The notes under the pieces are model-generated. The model worked only from the letters and a program-made list of their open reading frames with translations. It did not search any database and was not told where the DNA came from. The translations under genes were made by a program, and so were the position numbers. 64,000 nt of DNA from Gemmataceae bacterium (GTDB taxonomy: Bacteria; Planctomycetota; Planctomycetia; Gemmatales; Gemmataceae). The stretch covers positions 4,007,051 through 4,071,050 of the forward strand of contig LR594584.1 of the NCBI GenBank assembly GCA_901538445.1, in the 5' to 3' direction. Shown piece by piece: positions 1 through 8,283 of this stretch (the stretch's first letter is position 1; each line of letters begins with the position of its first letter).

Positions 1-559
1 CGACCGCCCACGGCGGCACCTGCGGGTAGTACGCCGGCTGTGGCGGGACCACCGGGGCCGGGACCGACACCGTGATCGGGAAGATCGCCCGCGGCTCCGC
101 GGGTGCGGATGGGGCCGCCGGAGCCTTCATCCACGTTCCGACCTGGCCGAGCAGCACCGCGGCCGCGGTCGAGACGCGCCGGGTGTCGTCGCGGACCGTG
201 GCGAGCGTGTCGACGACCGCGTCGCTCACCCGCGTGTCGGGTGCGACCGGGGCGGGCACCACCGGCGCCCGTGCCTCGACCTGCACCACGGGCGGTTCGG
301 GCGGCGGCACCATCTCGACGGCCGGCGGCCGCATCGCGGGAGCGGGCGGGGCAGGCGGGGTCATCGGGTTCACGCGGACGGTGCCGTGGAACCGCTCGAT
401 CTCGGGCTGCGGCGGCGGGGCCGCGGCGGGCTCGGTGTGGACCGCGGGCAGCACGGGAAGCGGGGCCGGGGGCTCGGCGGCGGGCGCCCGGTCGGCGGCG
501 AGTGCGACGAGCCCGAGCGCGAACGTCCCCCCCATGCGGGGCCAGAATTGCGGGCTCAT
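1..559 (-). CDS. Partial proline/alanine-rich secreted protein, function unknown
   Basis: The reading frame is open from an ATG at 559 to the window edge, so the C-terminus is missing. It begins MSPQFWPRMGGTFALGLVALAA, which looks like a signal peptide. The body is dominated by Pro, Ala and Val with little predicted secondary structure, except a short helical stretch around residues 110-145 (DAVVDTLATVRDDTRRVSTA). I recognise no domain. Low-complexity secreted proteins of this kind are common in Gemmata-like planctomycetes. It is divergent from the gene at 946. Codon use with G/C at nearly all third positions supports real coding on this strand. Confidence 0.6.
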   Translation of the reverse strand, partial: MSPQFWPRMGGTFALGLVALAADRAPAAEPPAPLPVLPAVHTEPAAAPPPQPEIERFHGTVRVNPMTPPAPPAPAMRPPAVEMVPPPEPPVVQVEARAPVVPAPVAPDTRVSDAVVDTLATVRDDTRRVSTAAAVLLGQVGTWMKAPAAPSAPAEPRAIFPITVSVPAPVVPPQPAYYPQVPPWAV

Positions 560-945
560 CCGTGACCCTCCGGGGTGGCGCGGCGGCACCGGGGCCGGTC
601 CGCTTCTTCTCCGCGGGACTGGTATCGGCCCGCGACACCAGAAGAATCCACACAATCCGGGCGACCGCTTCAACCGCTACGCACTTCCCACCTTGCCGGG
701 GGCTTCCCATTCGCACGGCACTTCACCGAATGGGCAACAGATTCCGGCCCGAGCGCCCGTCGCGGTTGCGCGCGACTCGCGGCGTTCCGGCATTGCGCGC
801 CCGCTGAGCGAAGTTCACCCAACGGATGTGCCCCGATTCCCCTGGCGTGTCCCGGGTTCGCGTGGAAGTGTTGTGCGTCGCAGGGACCGCGGACGAGGAT
901 TGGCCTTGGCCCGGCCCCCGAGATGACCCGCACGGATTCGCGCCA
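560..945. other. Intergenic region between divergent genes
   Basis: This 386-base spacer separates two divergently transcribed genes, so it should hold both promoters. I see no convincing -35/-10 pair. The only structure I can point to is an 8-bp inverted repeat (CCCATTCG at 706-713, CGAATGGG at 727-734). Short open frames here are GC-driven shadows. Confidence 0.4.
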
Positions 946-1566
946 ATGAGACGCACCTCGATTCCCGCCCTGCTGGCGGTCCCGCTCCTGCTCGCGATAC
1001 CCGGAACGAGCGACGCCAACCCCGGCGCGTTCATGGGCCACTACGGCTGCGCGTCGTGCGTGGGGCGGTTCCAGAAGCTCCACCAGCACGGCCCGCTGTT
1101 CAACTACGGTCCGTACTACGGCTACCCGCCGTTCGAGCCGTACGGCCCGTGGAACGCCTACCTGCAGTACAACCCGTACTACTACGGCACCGGCGGCGGG
1201 CACTCCTGGGGCTCGCGCCTCGGGGGCCACTGCGGGACCAATTGCGGGATCGGCGGCCACGGCGGGTTGCACTCGGCCTGGGGGCACGGCGGGTGGTTCA
1301 AGGGCCACGGGTGCCTGAGCTGCGGGCACGAGAAGGGGTGCAAGGAGCCGCGGGCCGGCCACTCGTTGTTCCACGGGCACAAGAAGTCGTGCGGGGCCGA
1401 GTGCGCCGCCCCGGCGTCCGGGTGCCAACAGGTCGGGTACGAGACCACCGAAGTGACGACCCGGTACGCGGGGTTCGGGTCGGTCGAGCAGACGGCGGTG
1501 TTCTACGCAGGCCTGCCGACCATCGACCCGAACGCGCCCACCTCGGTCGTCCCCGCGGGCCGCTGA
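946..1566 (+). CDS. Secreted Gly/Tyr/Cys/His-rich protein, function unknown
   Basis: The 206-residue product starts at the ATG at 946, chosen because it gives a clean signal peptide (MRRTSIPALLAVPLLLA, then a probable cleavage after SDA). The mature part is rich in Gly, Tyr, Pro, His and Cys. It has aromatic runs such as YGPYYGYPPFEPYGP (about residues 52-66) followed by many Cys and His residues spaced through about 85-160. The Cys/His density could support disulfide cross-linking or metal binding, but this is inference. It precedes another small Tyr/Pro-rich secreted protein at 1674, so the two may serve the same surface structure. A GC-rich hairpin follows the stop. Confidence 0.7.
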   Translation: MRRTSIPALLAVPLLLAIPGTSDANPGAFMGHYGCASCVGRFQKLHQHGPLFNYGPYYGYPPFEPYGPWNAYLQYNPYYYGTGGGHSWGSRLGGHCGTNCGIGGHGGLHSAWGHGGWFKGHGCLSCGHEKGCKEPRAGHSLFHGHKKSCGAECAAPASGCQQVGYETTEVTTRYAGFGSVEQTAVFYAGLPTIDPNAPTSVVPAGR

Positions 1567-1583
1567 TCGGACGTGACTGAGCC

Positions 1584-1610
1584 GCGGCCGGGTGCCAGTC
1601 GCCCGGCCGC
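1584..1610 (+). terminator. GC-rich hairpin after the gene at 946
   Basis: A 9-bp perfect stem (GCGGCCGGG at 1584-1592, CCCGGCCGC at 1602-1610) lies 18 bases after the stop codon. There is no T-run, so it may only stabilise the 3' end. The sequence leading into the stem is almost the same as that of the hairpin at 18712. Confidence 0.45.
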
Positions 1611-1673
1611 AGCGACCCTCGGTGCGCTCGCGGAGCAGAGCATCGAGTCACCCAAGGAAAGGAGATCGCCGAG

Positions 1674-2018
1674 ATGACGAAGATCCGCTCGATCGCACTG
1701 GCCCTCGCCGCCGTCGGGGCGCTCGCCGCCACCGCCGGGACCGCCTCCGCGTGGGGCGCGTGGAAGGGGCCGTTCAACAACCAGAGCCCGTACCCGAAGA
1801 ACTCGTCGCTGTTCGGCAGCCACCACCAGGCCCCGACGTACCAGGCCGCCCCGTGGTACCTGTACTGGCCGTACGACGGCCACTTCCAGACCCCGGCCCC
1901 GGTCACCGGCGCGTTCTACGGCCCGCCGGCGGCCGGGAACTTCCCGGTGAACCCGTACTACCCCGGCCCGAACTACGGCTACCAGTACGGCCCCGGAGGC
2001 CCGAACCCCCGGCCGTGA
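1674..2018 (+). CDS. Small secreted Tyr/Pro/Asn-rich protein, function unknown
   Basis: The 114-residue product has a clear signal peptide (MTKIRSIALALAAVGALAAT with an ASA cleavage motif) and a purine-rich ribosome binding site (AAGGAAAGGAG) just upstream of the ATG. The mature protein of about 88 residues is made of Tyr, Pro, Gly and Asn with alternating aromatic residues (for example YLYWPYDGHF). No domain is recognised. It has its own strong terminator at 2047, and the strong ribosome binding site suggests high expression. It may be a structural surface or envelope component like its upstream neighbour, which is inference from composition and position only. Confidence 0.75.
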   Translation: MTKIRSIALALAAVGALAATAGTASAWGAWKGPFNNQSPYPKNSSLFGSHHQAPTYQAAPWYLYWPYDGHFQTPAPVTGAFYGPPAAGNFPVNPYYPGPNYGYQYGPGGPNPRP

Positions 2019-2046
2019 CCGGTCCGATGCGTCCGCAACTCCAGAG

Positions 2047-2085
2047 TCGGGCCGGCACTCAGGATGAGAGCGCCGGCCCGATTTC
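2047..2085 (+). terminator. Rho-independent terminator
   Basis: The stem is a 10-bp perfect inverted repeat (TCGGGCCGGC at 2047-2056, GCCGGCCCGA at 2072-2081) followed by a T-rich stretch (TTTCGTCATTTT). It lies 28 bases after the stop of the small secreted protein gene. Confidence 0.75.
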
Positions 2086-2186
2086 GTCATTTTGCTGCCG
2101 AGCATTTCGCCGACTGCTCCCACACCCGATTCATTTCCTCCCTCGACCCGGCCTTTGGGACCAGATCGTTCTGATCCGGATCGCTT

Positions 2187-2260
2187 CTGTAGCCGGCCTC
2201 TGTGAGGCCGGGCGTTGGCGAGTCCCAGAGCACCGGCCTCACAGGGACCAGCTCCTGTAC
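2187..2260. repeat. Dispersed palindromic repeat, family A, degraded copy
   Basis: The left arm (TGTAGCCGGCCTCTGTGAGG...) is the same as in the copies at 19637 and 59599. The right arm (CACCGGCCTCACAGGGACCAG) has diverged, so the stem is imperfect. The shared central GAGTCCCAGA also matches the 19637 copy. Confidence 0.8.
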
Positions 2261-2475
2261 GGAATTTCCCAGCCGGTTAGCGCTCCCCGATTCGCTGAGG
2301 GGCCAAACTTTGCCCAGCGGCGTCCATTTTGTTGTCCGGTGCGGACAGGGGTGATCGTTTATACTGGAGCCGGGAGTGCGAAATCTACGCCGCCAGTGGA
2401 ACTCCCCGAGTTGTTTGGGCTCAAAGGAGTGAGCGGGTCCTCATTCGATCATTCCCCCGAAATGGATCTCATCCC

Positions 2476-2883
2476 ATGAGCGAATCATCCCTCGGTGAGC
2501 TGGTGCCGGTCGGGGGTGGCGACGCCATCCCACTGCTCAGCGACGTCATGACAATCGGGCGGCGCGAGTCGTGCGACATCTGCCTCAAGTTCCAGAACAT
2601 CTCCGGCTCGCACTGCGAGCTGGCCCTGAAAGAGGGCGTGTGGCACGTCCGCGACCTGGGCAGCACGAACGGCGTGAAGGTGAACGGCGAACGCACGCTG
2701 AAGCGCCCGCTGCGGCCCGGCGACGAGGTCAGCATCGCCGACCACAAGTTCACGATCCAGTACGAACTCCCGGCCGGCAGCACCATCGAGGACGTGTTCG
2801 CCGAGGAGGAGGACATGTTCGGGCAGTCCCTGCTCGAAAAGGCCGGCCTCGCCCGCCCGCCCCGGCAGCCCCGCCGCCGCTGA
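2476..2883 (+). CDS. FHA domain protein
   Basis: The product has 135 residues. A forkhead-associated domain fills about residues 10-100. It contains the expected GR..SCDI strand, the N.SG.HCEL segment (SGSHCEL) and the closing LGSTNGVKVNG motif, whose Ser, Asn and Gly residues bind phosphothreonine. The start at 2476 is chosen because the domain begins right after it; an upstream start would add 49 residues of unlikely composition. FHA domains dock on phosphothreonine made by Ser/Thr kinases, two of which lie elsewhere in this window, but no direct link can be shown. A terminator follows 29 bases after the stop. Confidence 0.88.
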   Translation: MSESSLGELVPVGGGDAIPLLSDVMTIGRRESCDICLKFQNISGSHCELALKEGVWHVRDLGSTNGVKVNGERTLKRPLRPGDEVSIADHKFTIQYELPAGSTIEDVFAEEEDMFGQSLLEKAGLARPPRQPRRR

Positions 2884-2911
2884 CCCGCGTCGTACACTGA
2901 CGACACCCGCG

Positions 2912-2938
2912 CCCCCCGCGCCTTGCGGGGGGTGTTTT
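2912..2938 (+). terminator. Rho-independent terminator after the FHA gene
   Basis: An 8-bp all-G/C stem (CCCCCCGC at 2912-2919, GCGGGGGG at 2925-2932) with a CGCCTT-side loop is followed by TGTTTTCG. It ends 20 bases before the ATG of the HEAT gene, so the two genes are probably separate transcripts. Confidence 0.7.
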
Positions 2939-2957
2939 CGTTTCCCGGGGCCGCACC

Positions 2958-5900
2958 ATGCCGACGCCCGAAGAGGCCGGGTTCTGGGCCGCACTGGCCG
3001 CGGACACCCCCGACGACACCGCCCGCCTCGCGTTCGCCGACTGGCTCGACGAGCGCGACGACCCACGGGCCGCATGGCTCCGCGACCCCGACCTCGCCCA
3101 ATACATGCGCCCGGACGCTCCCGACCCGATCCCGGGCCTTCTCGACGCACTCCGGTCGGAATTCTACGAGACGCGCGACCACGCGGTGCCGCTGTTCGCC
3201 CGCGTCGGCCCACGCGCTCTCGCTCCGCTCCTCGACCTGTGTCGCGGCGACGACCGCACCGAGGAGATGGTCCATGCGTGTCAAGCTCTGGCCGAGTTCG
3301 ACGCCGAGTTGCTCGCTCCGCACCTGCACGAGTTCATCCGGCTCATCCCGATTGAGACGGCTTACGTCTGCAACGTCATCGCGAAGATCGGCCCGGCCGC
3401 TGCCCCGTCGGTCCAACCGCTTCTCGACGCCGAGGACCGCATCGGGAACCGGCCGATGGCGCAGGCGCTCGCGGCGATCGGGCCGGCCGCGGAGCCGGCC
3501 GTGCCGCGGCTCGTACAGATGATGTGCTGGGACGACTACGGCAGCGACGACGCCGCAACCGCCCTTGTCGCCATCGGTCCGCACACGCTCGAAGCGGCGC
3601 TGGAAGGATTGAACCATGTCGATCACGACGTCCACCACTGCGGGGCACGCCGCTTAGAGCGGTACGGCGAAGGCGCGATCCCGCGGCTCACGGAAGTGCT
3701 CGACGAGCCGCCGAGCCAGCGCCGCACGGGAGCCGTGCTCGCCTTGGCGGCGCTCGCCCCGGCCATTGCGGTCCCGCACCTCATCGACGGGCTGCGAACC
3801 GAGACCTCGTCGCACATCCGGGGGTCGTACCTCGAGCGCATCCGCGCGGTCGGCCCGGCAGCGGTCGGCGCGGCCCCCCTGCTCCGCGAGATGCTCCGCG
3901 CCGACGACGACGGGTCGGAGTACGGGGACGCGGTCGCCGAAGCGCTCGCGGCCGTGACCGGCGACGCCGGCATCCCGGACCTGCTCAAGCAACTCGACGA
4001 CCAAGACCCGACGTTCCGCCGCCGCACGCTCCGGGTGCTGGCGACCTTTGCGGGCAGCCACCCGGACGCACGCGCGGCACTGCTCCGCGGCCTCACCGAT
4101 CCCGACCCCGAGGTGCGCCGCGAGGCGCTCGAACAGCTTGGCCGCGTGGTGCGCCGCGGGGACGAGGACGTGGTCGAACCGCTCCGCCCGTGCCTGAGCG
4201 ACCCGGACGCCGAGGTGCGGGCCGGGGCGGCGTACATCCTTGGGGGATTGAAGTCGAGCGCCGCACCCGCGGTCCCCGAGTTGATCGTTGCGATGCGCGA
4301 CCCCGAGGAGAACGTGCGCGTCGCCGCAACTGCGACCATCGACGGGATGCAGCACGAGGAGCCGCGGATGCTCGGCGCGCTGCTCGCAGCGCTCGACGAC
4401 CCGAGCGAGGCGGTGCGGCGGCACGCGGCCCACGGCCTCCAGGAGTGGGGGCACATGTACCCCGAGTACACGGCCGCGGTGTTCGCGCGCGTCAACGACC
4501 CGGACCCGGAGATCGCCCGCGGCGCCACGCGGCTCATCGGCAAGGCGACCGAGCCGACGCCCGAACTCGTCGCCTACCTGCGGAACTCACTCACGGGGAC
4601 CGGCGACGTCGAGCTTCGCATCTCCGCGGCAGCGGGGCTCGCGAAGCTGAGCATCTCCGACCCGGATGTGCTGTCCGCCGCGTTCGCACTACTCGACGAG
4701 ACCGGCCGCGACGAGTTGATCGAACCGCTCGTGAACTTCGGCACCCCCGCAATGCTCGGCCTCGGCGAGCGGATGCTGGCGCGCCCGGACCTGCGCGCGG
4801 CCATCCTCCGGGCGCTCTACTGGGACCGCTCGGACGCCGACAAACTGCCGGTACTCGCCGGCACACTCGCCGCACTCGCCGACGAGGAATCGAGCGTCCG
4901 CGCCGAGGCGATCAACGTCATCGCGAAGATGGGGCCGGCGGCGAGCAGCGCGCTGCCGCGGGTGCGGGCCGCGCTCGGCGACTCGGACCAGTTCGTGCGC
5001 TCCGCCGCGGTCGGCGCGCTCGCCAAGATCAGCCCCACGCCGACGGACGTGCTCGCCGACATCGTGGCCGTTCTCTCCGATGAGGAGAGTTACCCCCGCA
5101 AAGGTGCGATTCAGGCCATCGCCGCACTGGACCTGGACCCGGCCACGAAACTGCCCCACGTTCTCACCGCACTCGCGGACACCGACGGTGACGTGCTTCA
5201 AGAGGCCGCACAGGCCGCCGGCGCGCTCGGCACGTCGGGAGCCGAGGCCGTGCCGCTCTTGCTGCCGCTGCTCTCGCACGAGGAGAAGTGGGTGCGGTCG
5301 CACGCGGCCGACGCGCTCGGCGAGATCGGCGGGTCGGCCGAAGCGGTCGCGGCGCTGCGGAAGTTGCTCGCCGATCCCGAGGAGTGGGTGCGTCAGCGTG
5401 CCGCCGGTGCGCTGGGCAAGATCGGCGCGCTCGCCGAGGACGCGGTTCCCGATCTGGCCAAGCTCGCGGCCGACGATCCCGACGACGACGTGCGCCGGGC
5501 CGCGGTCGAGGCGCTCGCGGCGCTCGGAGCGACCGAGGTCGCCGCCGCGTCGGTGGACGACCTCGTGCGGATGCTCTGGAGCAGCGACGGCACCGAACGC
5601 GCCAGCGCGGCGCAGTCGCTGGGGGCACTTGGTGCGGCGGCGCGAGCGGCCGTGCCCGAACTGGCAAGGGCGCTCCGCGACCCGGCCTGGGGCGACGTCC
5701 GCAAGGAGACGCTGAAGCGGTTCACCGTGATGGGGATGATCATGATTCCGATGGAGCAGATCGAGGCGATCGGCGCGATGGACCAGCGCATCCACGTCAC
5801 GACGGCGCTGCGGCAGATCGGACCGCCGGAAGACGTGATCCCGCTGCTCGCCAAGGCGATGGGGGACGCGAACGCACTGGTGGCCGCCTCCGCCAGCAGC

Positions 5901-6020
5901 GAGCTGGAGGAGTTGCTCCCCGGTTCCGAGCCCGCCCTCCGCGAACTCCTGACCCACCCCGACGCGAACGTCCGCAGTTGGGCGGAATCGGCGCTCGCGC
6001 CGAAAGACTCGGCGGAGTGA
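2958..6020 (+). CDS. Large HEAT/PBS-lyase repeat protein with N-terminal TIGR02996 domain
   Basis: The 1020-residue product opens with a repeat-companion domain of the TIGR02996 type (residues 1-42, with the signature RLAFADWLDER), known mainly from Gemmata-like planctomycetes. From about residue 90 to the end it is a chain of helical repeats of roughly 30-40 residues. These carry HEAT/PBS-lyase wording such as VRRAAVEALAALG and VRQRAAGALGKIG. There is no signal peptide or membrane segment, so it is likely cytoplasmic. HEAT solenoids are protein-protein scaffolds; no partner can be named from the sequence. No catalytic residues are apparent. The repeats are diverged enough that they are not simple DNA tandem repeats. 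Confidence 0.9.
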   Translation: MPTPEEAGFWAALAADTPDDTARLAFADWLDERDDPRAAWLRDPDLAQYMRPDAPDPIPGLLDALRSEFYETRDHAVPLFARVGPRALAPLLDLCRGDDRTEEMVHACQALAEFDAELLAPHLHEFIRLIPIETAYVCNVIAKIGPAAAPSVQPLLDAEDRIGNRPMAQALAAIGPAAEPAVPRLVQMMCWDDYGSDDAATALVAIGPHTLEAALEGLNHVDHDVHHCGARRLERYGEGAIPRLTEVLDEPPSQRRTGAVLALAALAPAIAVPHLIDGLRTETSSHIRGSYLERIRAVGPAAVGAAPLLREMLRADDDGSEYGDAVAEALAAVTGDAGIPDLLKQLDDQDPTFRRRTLRVLATFAGSHPDARAALLRGLTDPDPEVRREALEQLGRVVRRGDEDVVEPLRPCLSDPDAEVRAGAAYILGGLKSSAAPAVPELIVAMRDPEENVRVAATATIDGMQHEEPRMLGALLAALDDPSEAVRRHAAHGLQEWGHMYPEYTAAVFARVNDPDPEIARGATRLIGKATEPTPELVAYLRNSLTGTGDVELRISAAAGLAKLSISDPDVLSAAFALLDETGRDELIEPLVNFGTPAMLGLGERMLARPDLRAAILRALYWDRSDADKLPVLAGTLAALADEESSVRAEAINVIAKMGPAASSALPRVRAALGDSDQFVRSAAVGALAKISPTPTDVLADIVAVLSDEESYPRKGAIQAIAALDLDPATKLPHVLTALADTDGDVLQEAAQAAGALGTSGAEAVPLLLPLLSHEEKWVRSHAADALGEIGGSAEAVAALRKLLADPEEWVRQRAAGALGKIGALAEDAVPDLAKLAADDPDDDVRRAAVEALAALGATEVAAASVDDLVRMLWSSDGTERASAAQSLGALGAAARAAVPELARALRDPAWGDVRKETLKRFTVMGMIMIPMEQIEAIGAMDQRIHVTTALRQIGPPEDVIPLLAKAMGDANALVAASASSELEELLPGSEPALRELLTHPDANVRSWAESALAPKDSAE

Positions 6021-6026
6021 CCGCCC

Positions 6027-6272
6027 TCACCCGACCTTCTGCAACCGCGACTCGAACTCGGGCGGGTCGGCGATCCCGAATGCTTCCAGCACCATCCGCG
6101 TCCCGACGAGGTGGTGCGGGAGCACCTTGTCACCATCCGGATGAACGGGGAACGTGACGAATGCGCGTGAATCCGGATAGCGGTAGACGCGCGTGCCCGG
6201 TTCCGGGTCGTACACTTTGAACCCGAAAGAACGCAGAACCGTATCGAGTTGGCGGTACGTCGCCTTGCGCAT
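6027..6272 (-). CDS. HicA-like small protein lacking the usual catalytic His
   Basis: The 81-residue product has the size and order of a HicA/YcfA double-stranded RNA-binding fold. An N-terminal helix (YRQLDTVLRSFGF) is followed by GTRVYRYPDSRAFVTFP and a C-terminal helix ending LEAFGIAD. In HicA toxins the strand after the first helix carries a GSH catalytic histidine; here the matching place reads GTR, so RNase activity is doubtful. The start at 6272 is chosen over upstream starts because the fold begins there. No HicB-like antitoxin gene lies next to it. It may be an orphan, an inactive relative or a housekeeping RNA-binding protein. Confidence 0.55.
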   Translation of the reverse strand: MRKATYRQLDTVLRSFGFKVYDPEPGTRVYRYPDSRAFVTFPVHPDGDKVLPHHLVGTRMVLEAFGIADPPEFESRLQKVG

Positions 6273-6411
6273 TGCTGATGATCGGGGGTCGGGGAAGGTG
6301 TTGATCCGCCCGGCGGGTTGGCATCGCATCACCGCGTCAACTGCGATCATATCACCCGTCGCAGCATTCTGCATCTGACCTACTGCGCGTGACGCGAGGC
6401 TGGGTCGTCCC

Positions 6412-7188
6412 TCACCAGTGCATCACGTAGCCGCCGTCCACGTTGATCGTCTGGCCGGTCACGTTGGCGGCCCGGTCACTCGCCAGGAACACCGCCATCG
6501 CGGCGAGGTCGTCGGGCGTCTGCCAGCGGCCGAGCGGCACGATCTTCGACACCTTCTCGCCGGCCCACGCGTCGTAGTCCTGCCACGTCTCGGGCGGTTG
6601 CTGGTCGGCCCACGCCTGCCACACCGAGCGGTTCAGCGGCGTCTGCACCATCCCAGGGTTCAGCGTGTTCACCCGCACGCCGAACGGTGCGAGATCTTTC
6701 GCCGCACACTGGGCGAAGTTGATCAGCCCGGCCTTCGACGCGCTATACGGCGGGTCGGTCTGGCTGCCGATCTGCCCGGCGACCGACGCGAGGAACAGCA
6801 CCGTGCCACGCTTCTGCTCGGCGAGGCCGGGCGCGAAGGCGTGCGCGACGTTCACCGCCCCGATCAGGTTCACACGCAGCACGCGGTCCCAGTCTGACGG
6901 ATCGAGGTTCCAGAACGGGAACCCGAACTTCCCCGAGCCGATTCCGGCGGCGAAGACGAGATGATCGACCCGCCCGAACTCGGCCCGCACGCCGGCCTCG
7001 GCAAGGCGCACCGCGGCGTAGTCGGTCACATCCGCGACGAACTGGCCGCCCTGCCCCGCGTCGGGAAATCGCAGGTCGATGGTCGCCACTCTCGCGCCCT
7101 CGGCCGCGAACGCGCCGGCGATGGCCTTGCCGATCCCGCTCGCCCCGCCGACCACCACCGCCACGCTTTCACGAAATCCGAGGTCCAC
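6412..7188 (-). CDS. Short-chain dehydrogenase/reductase (SDR family)
   Basis: This 258-residue classical SDR has the cofactor motif GGASGIG at residues 14-20, and NL after the VN of strand 5 (about 107). Its catalytic triad is S135, Y148 and K152 (YSASK). The C-terminal end NVTGQTINVDGGYVMHW is typical. The acidic residue after strand 2 (TIDLR, D38) predicts NAD(H) preference. The substrate cannot be told from sequence; 3-oxoacyl-ACP reductase or sugar/alcohol dehydrogenase activity are both possible. It is divergent from the YceH gene, with 167 bases between them. Length matches the family. Confidence 0.92.
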   Translation of the reverse strand: MDLGFRESVAVVVGGASGIGKAIAGAFAAEGARVATIDLRFPDAGQGGQFVADVTDYAAVRLAEAGVRAEFGRVDHLVFAAGIGSGKFGFPFWNLDPSDWDRVLRVNLIGAVNVAHAFAPGLAEQKRGTVLFLASVAGQIGSQTDPPYSASKAGLINFAQCAAKDLAPFGVRVNTLNPGMVQTPLNRSVWQAWADQQPPETWQDYDAWAGEKVSKIVPLGRWQTPDDLAAMAVFLASDRAANVTGQTINVDGGYVMHW

Positions 7189-7355
7189 GGCCCACCCCCG
7201 CTGAGTTACACTGGTGCATCACACGCATGAGGATATCCCGGACGCCGAATCATGCGAACCGCTCCGACTTGTTCCCCGCGCCGGGGGTTCGGGCCGTCGC
7301 TACAACAAATGCCGCGGGTGGAACCCCGGCACTCTCGCACGACGGAGCTTCTCCC

Positions 7356-8150
7356 ATGTCGGCCGACGCGAACCCAGCGCCCGCACAGCCCCAACCGACC
7401 CCCTCCCCGGCACAGCCGCCGGCCCCGACGTGGGAGCCGCTGACGCCGCTCGAGCGGCGCATTCTGGGGGTGCTGGTCGAGAAGCAGAAGACATCGAAGT
7501 CGGCCGACTCGTACCCGCTCTCGCTCAACGCGCTGTGGACCGGGTGCAACCAGAAGTCGAACCGCGACCCCGTCATGGACCTGAGCGACGACGACGTCGA
7601 TCAGGGCATGCTCCCGCTCCAGAAGCGGGGGCTCGCGGCCCGCATCACCGGCGGGCGGGTCGAGCGGTTCCGCCACAACCTGTACGACCACTGGACCCGC
7701 AACGGGGCCGAGATGGCCGTGCTCGCCGAGTTGCTCCTCCGCGGGCCGCAGACGAAGGGCGACCTCCGCGTGCGCGCCAGCCGCATGGACCCGATCGACA
7801 CGCTCGACGCGCTGGAGGAGATCCTCAGGGCGCTCGTGGCGAAGCGGCTCGTGATTTATCTCACCGAGCCGGACCGCCGCGGGGCCGTCGTCACGCACGG
7901 GTTCCACCACCCCGACGAACTCGCGAAGCTGAAGGCGCACTTCGCGAGTTCGCCCGCGTCGGCCGCGCTCGCGGACATCGGTGGGGCCGCGCCGCCGTCA
8001 CGATCCGGCGGGTCGTCGGAAGCGGTCGCGGCGCTGGAATCGAAGCTCGCGGGTGCCGTCGAGGAAATCGACGCGCTCAAGGCACGCGTCGCGGCGCTCG
8101 AGGCGGCACTCGGTGAGGTGCGTAAGCCATCGGCCCCGCCCGCGGCGTGA
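7356..8150 (+). CDS. yceH: YceH/DUF480 family protein
   Basis: The 264-residue product has a proline/alanine-rich N-terminal extension (about residues 1-30). This is followed by the two winged-helix domains of the YceH (UPF0502, DUF480) family, starting LTPLERRILGVLVEKQKTS and including TGCNQKSNRDP and the later HGFHHP segment. The last 50 residues form a predicted coiled coil (AALESKLAGAVEEIDALKARVAAL), as in other family members. Its molecular role is unknown; winged helices suggest nucleic acid or protein binding. The ATG at 7356 is the first start that gives the family's usual layout. Confidence 0.9.
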   Translation: MSADANPAPAQPQPTPSPAQPPAPTWEPLTPLERRILGVLVEKQKTSKSADSYPLSLNALWTGCNQKSNRDPVMDLSDDDVDQGMLPLQKRGLAARITGGRVERFRHNLYDHWTRNGAEMAVLAELLLRGPQTKGDLRVRASRMDPIDTLDALEEILRALVAKRLVIYLTEPDRRGAVVTHGFHHPDELAKLKAHFASSPASAALADIGGAAPPSRSGGSSEAVAALESKLAGAVEEIDALKARVAALEAALGEVRKPSAPPAA

Positions 8151-8283
8151 TCCGGTGTCGGGTTTTCCGCTACCCAATTATGCGGGAAAGCGAAATCGCG
8201 TGAGATGTTTGGAGCCGCGTTCGCGACTCTCGGGATAGCGGGACTCACACGCCGGCCCCGAACACCGCTCGCACCGAAAATCC

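Larger units (their letters stand above)
2019..2475. other. Intergenic region with terminator and family A repeat
   Basis: This 457-base gap holds a rho-independent terminator (2047-2085) and a partly degraded copy of palindromic repeat family A (2187-2260). It must also hold the promoter for the FHA gene at 2476, which I cannot place with confidence. No coding sequence is supported. Confidence 0.5.

Noticed and set aside
6027-6411. Search for a HicB antitoxin next to the HicA-like gene
   Set aside because: The downstream side is the HEAT gene end and the upstream side is the SDR gene. No HicB-sized frame with an RNase H-like or helix-turn-helix pattern is present, so a toxin-antitoxin pair is not claimed.
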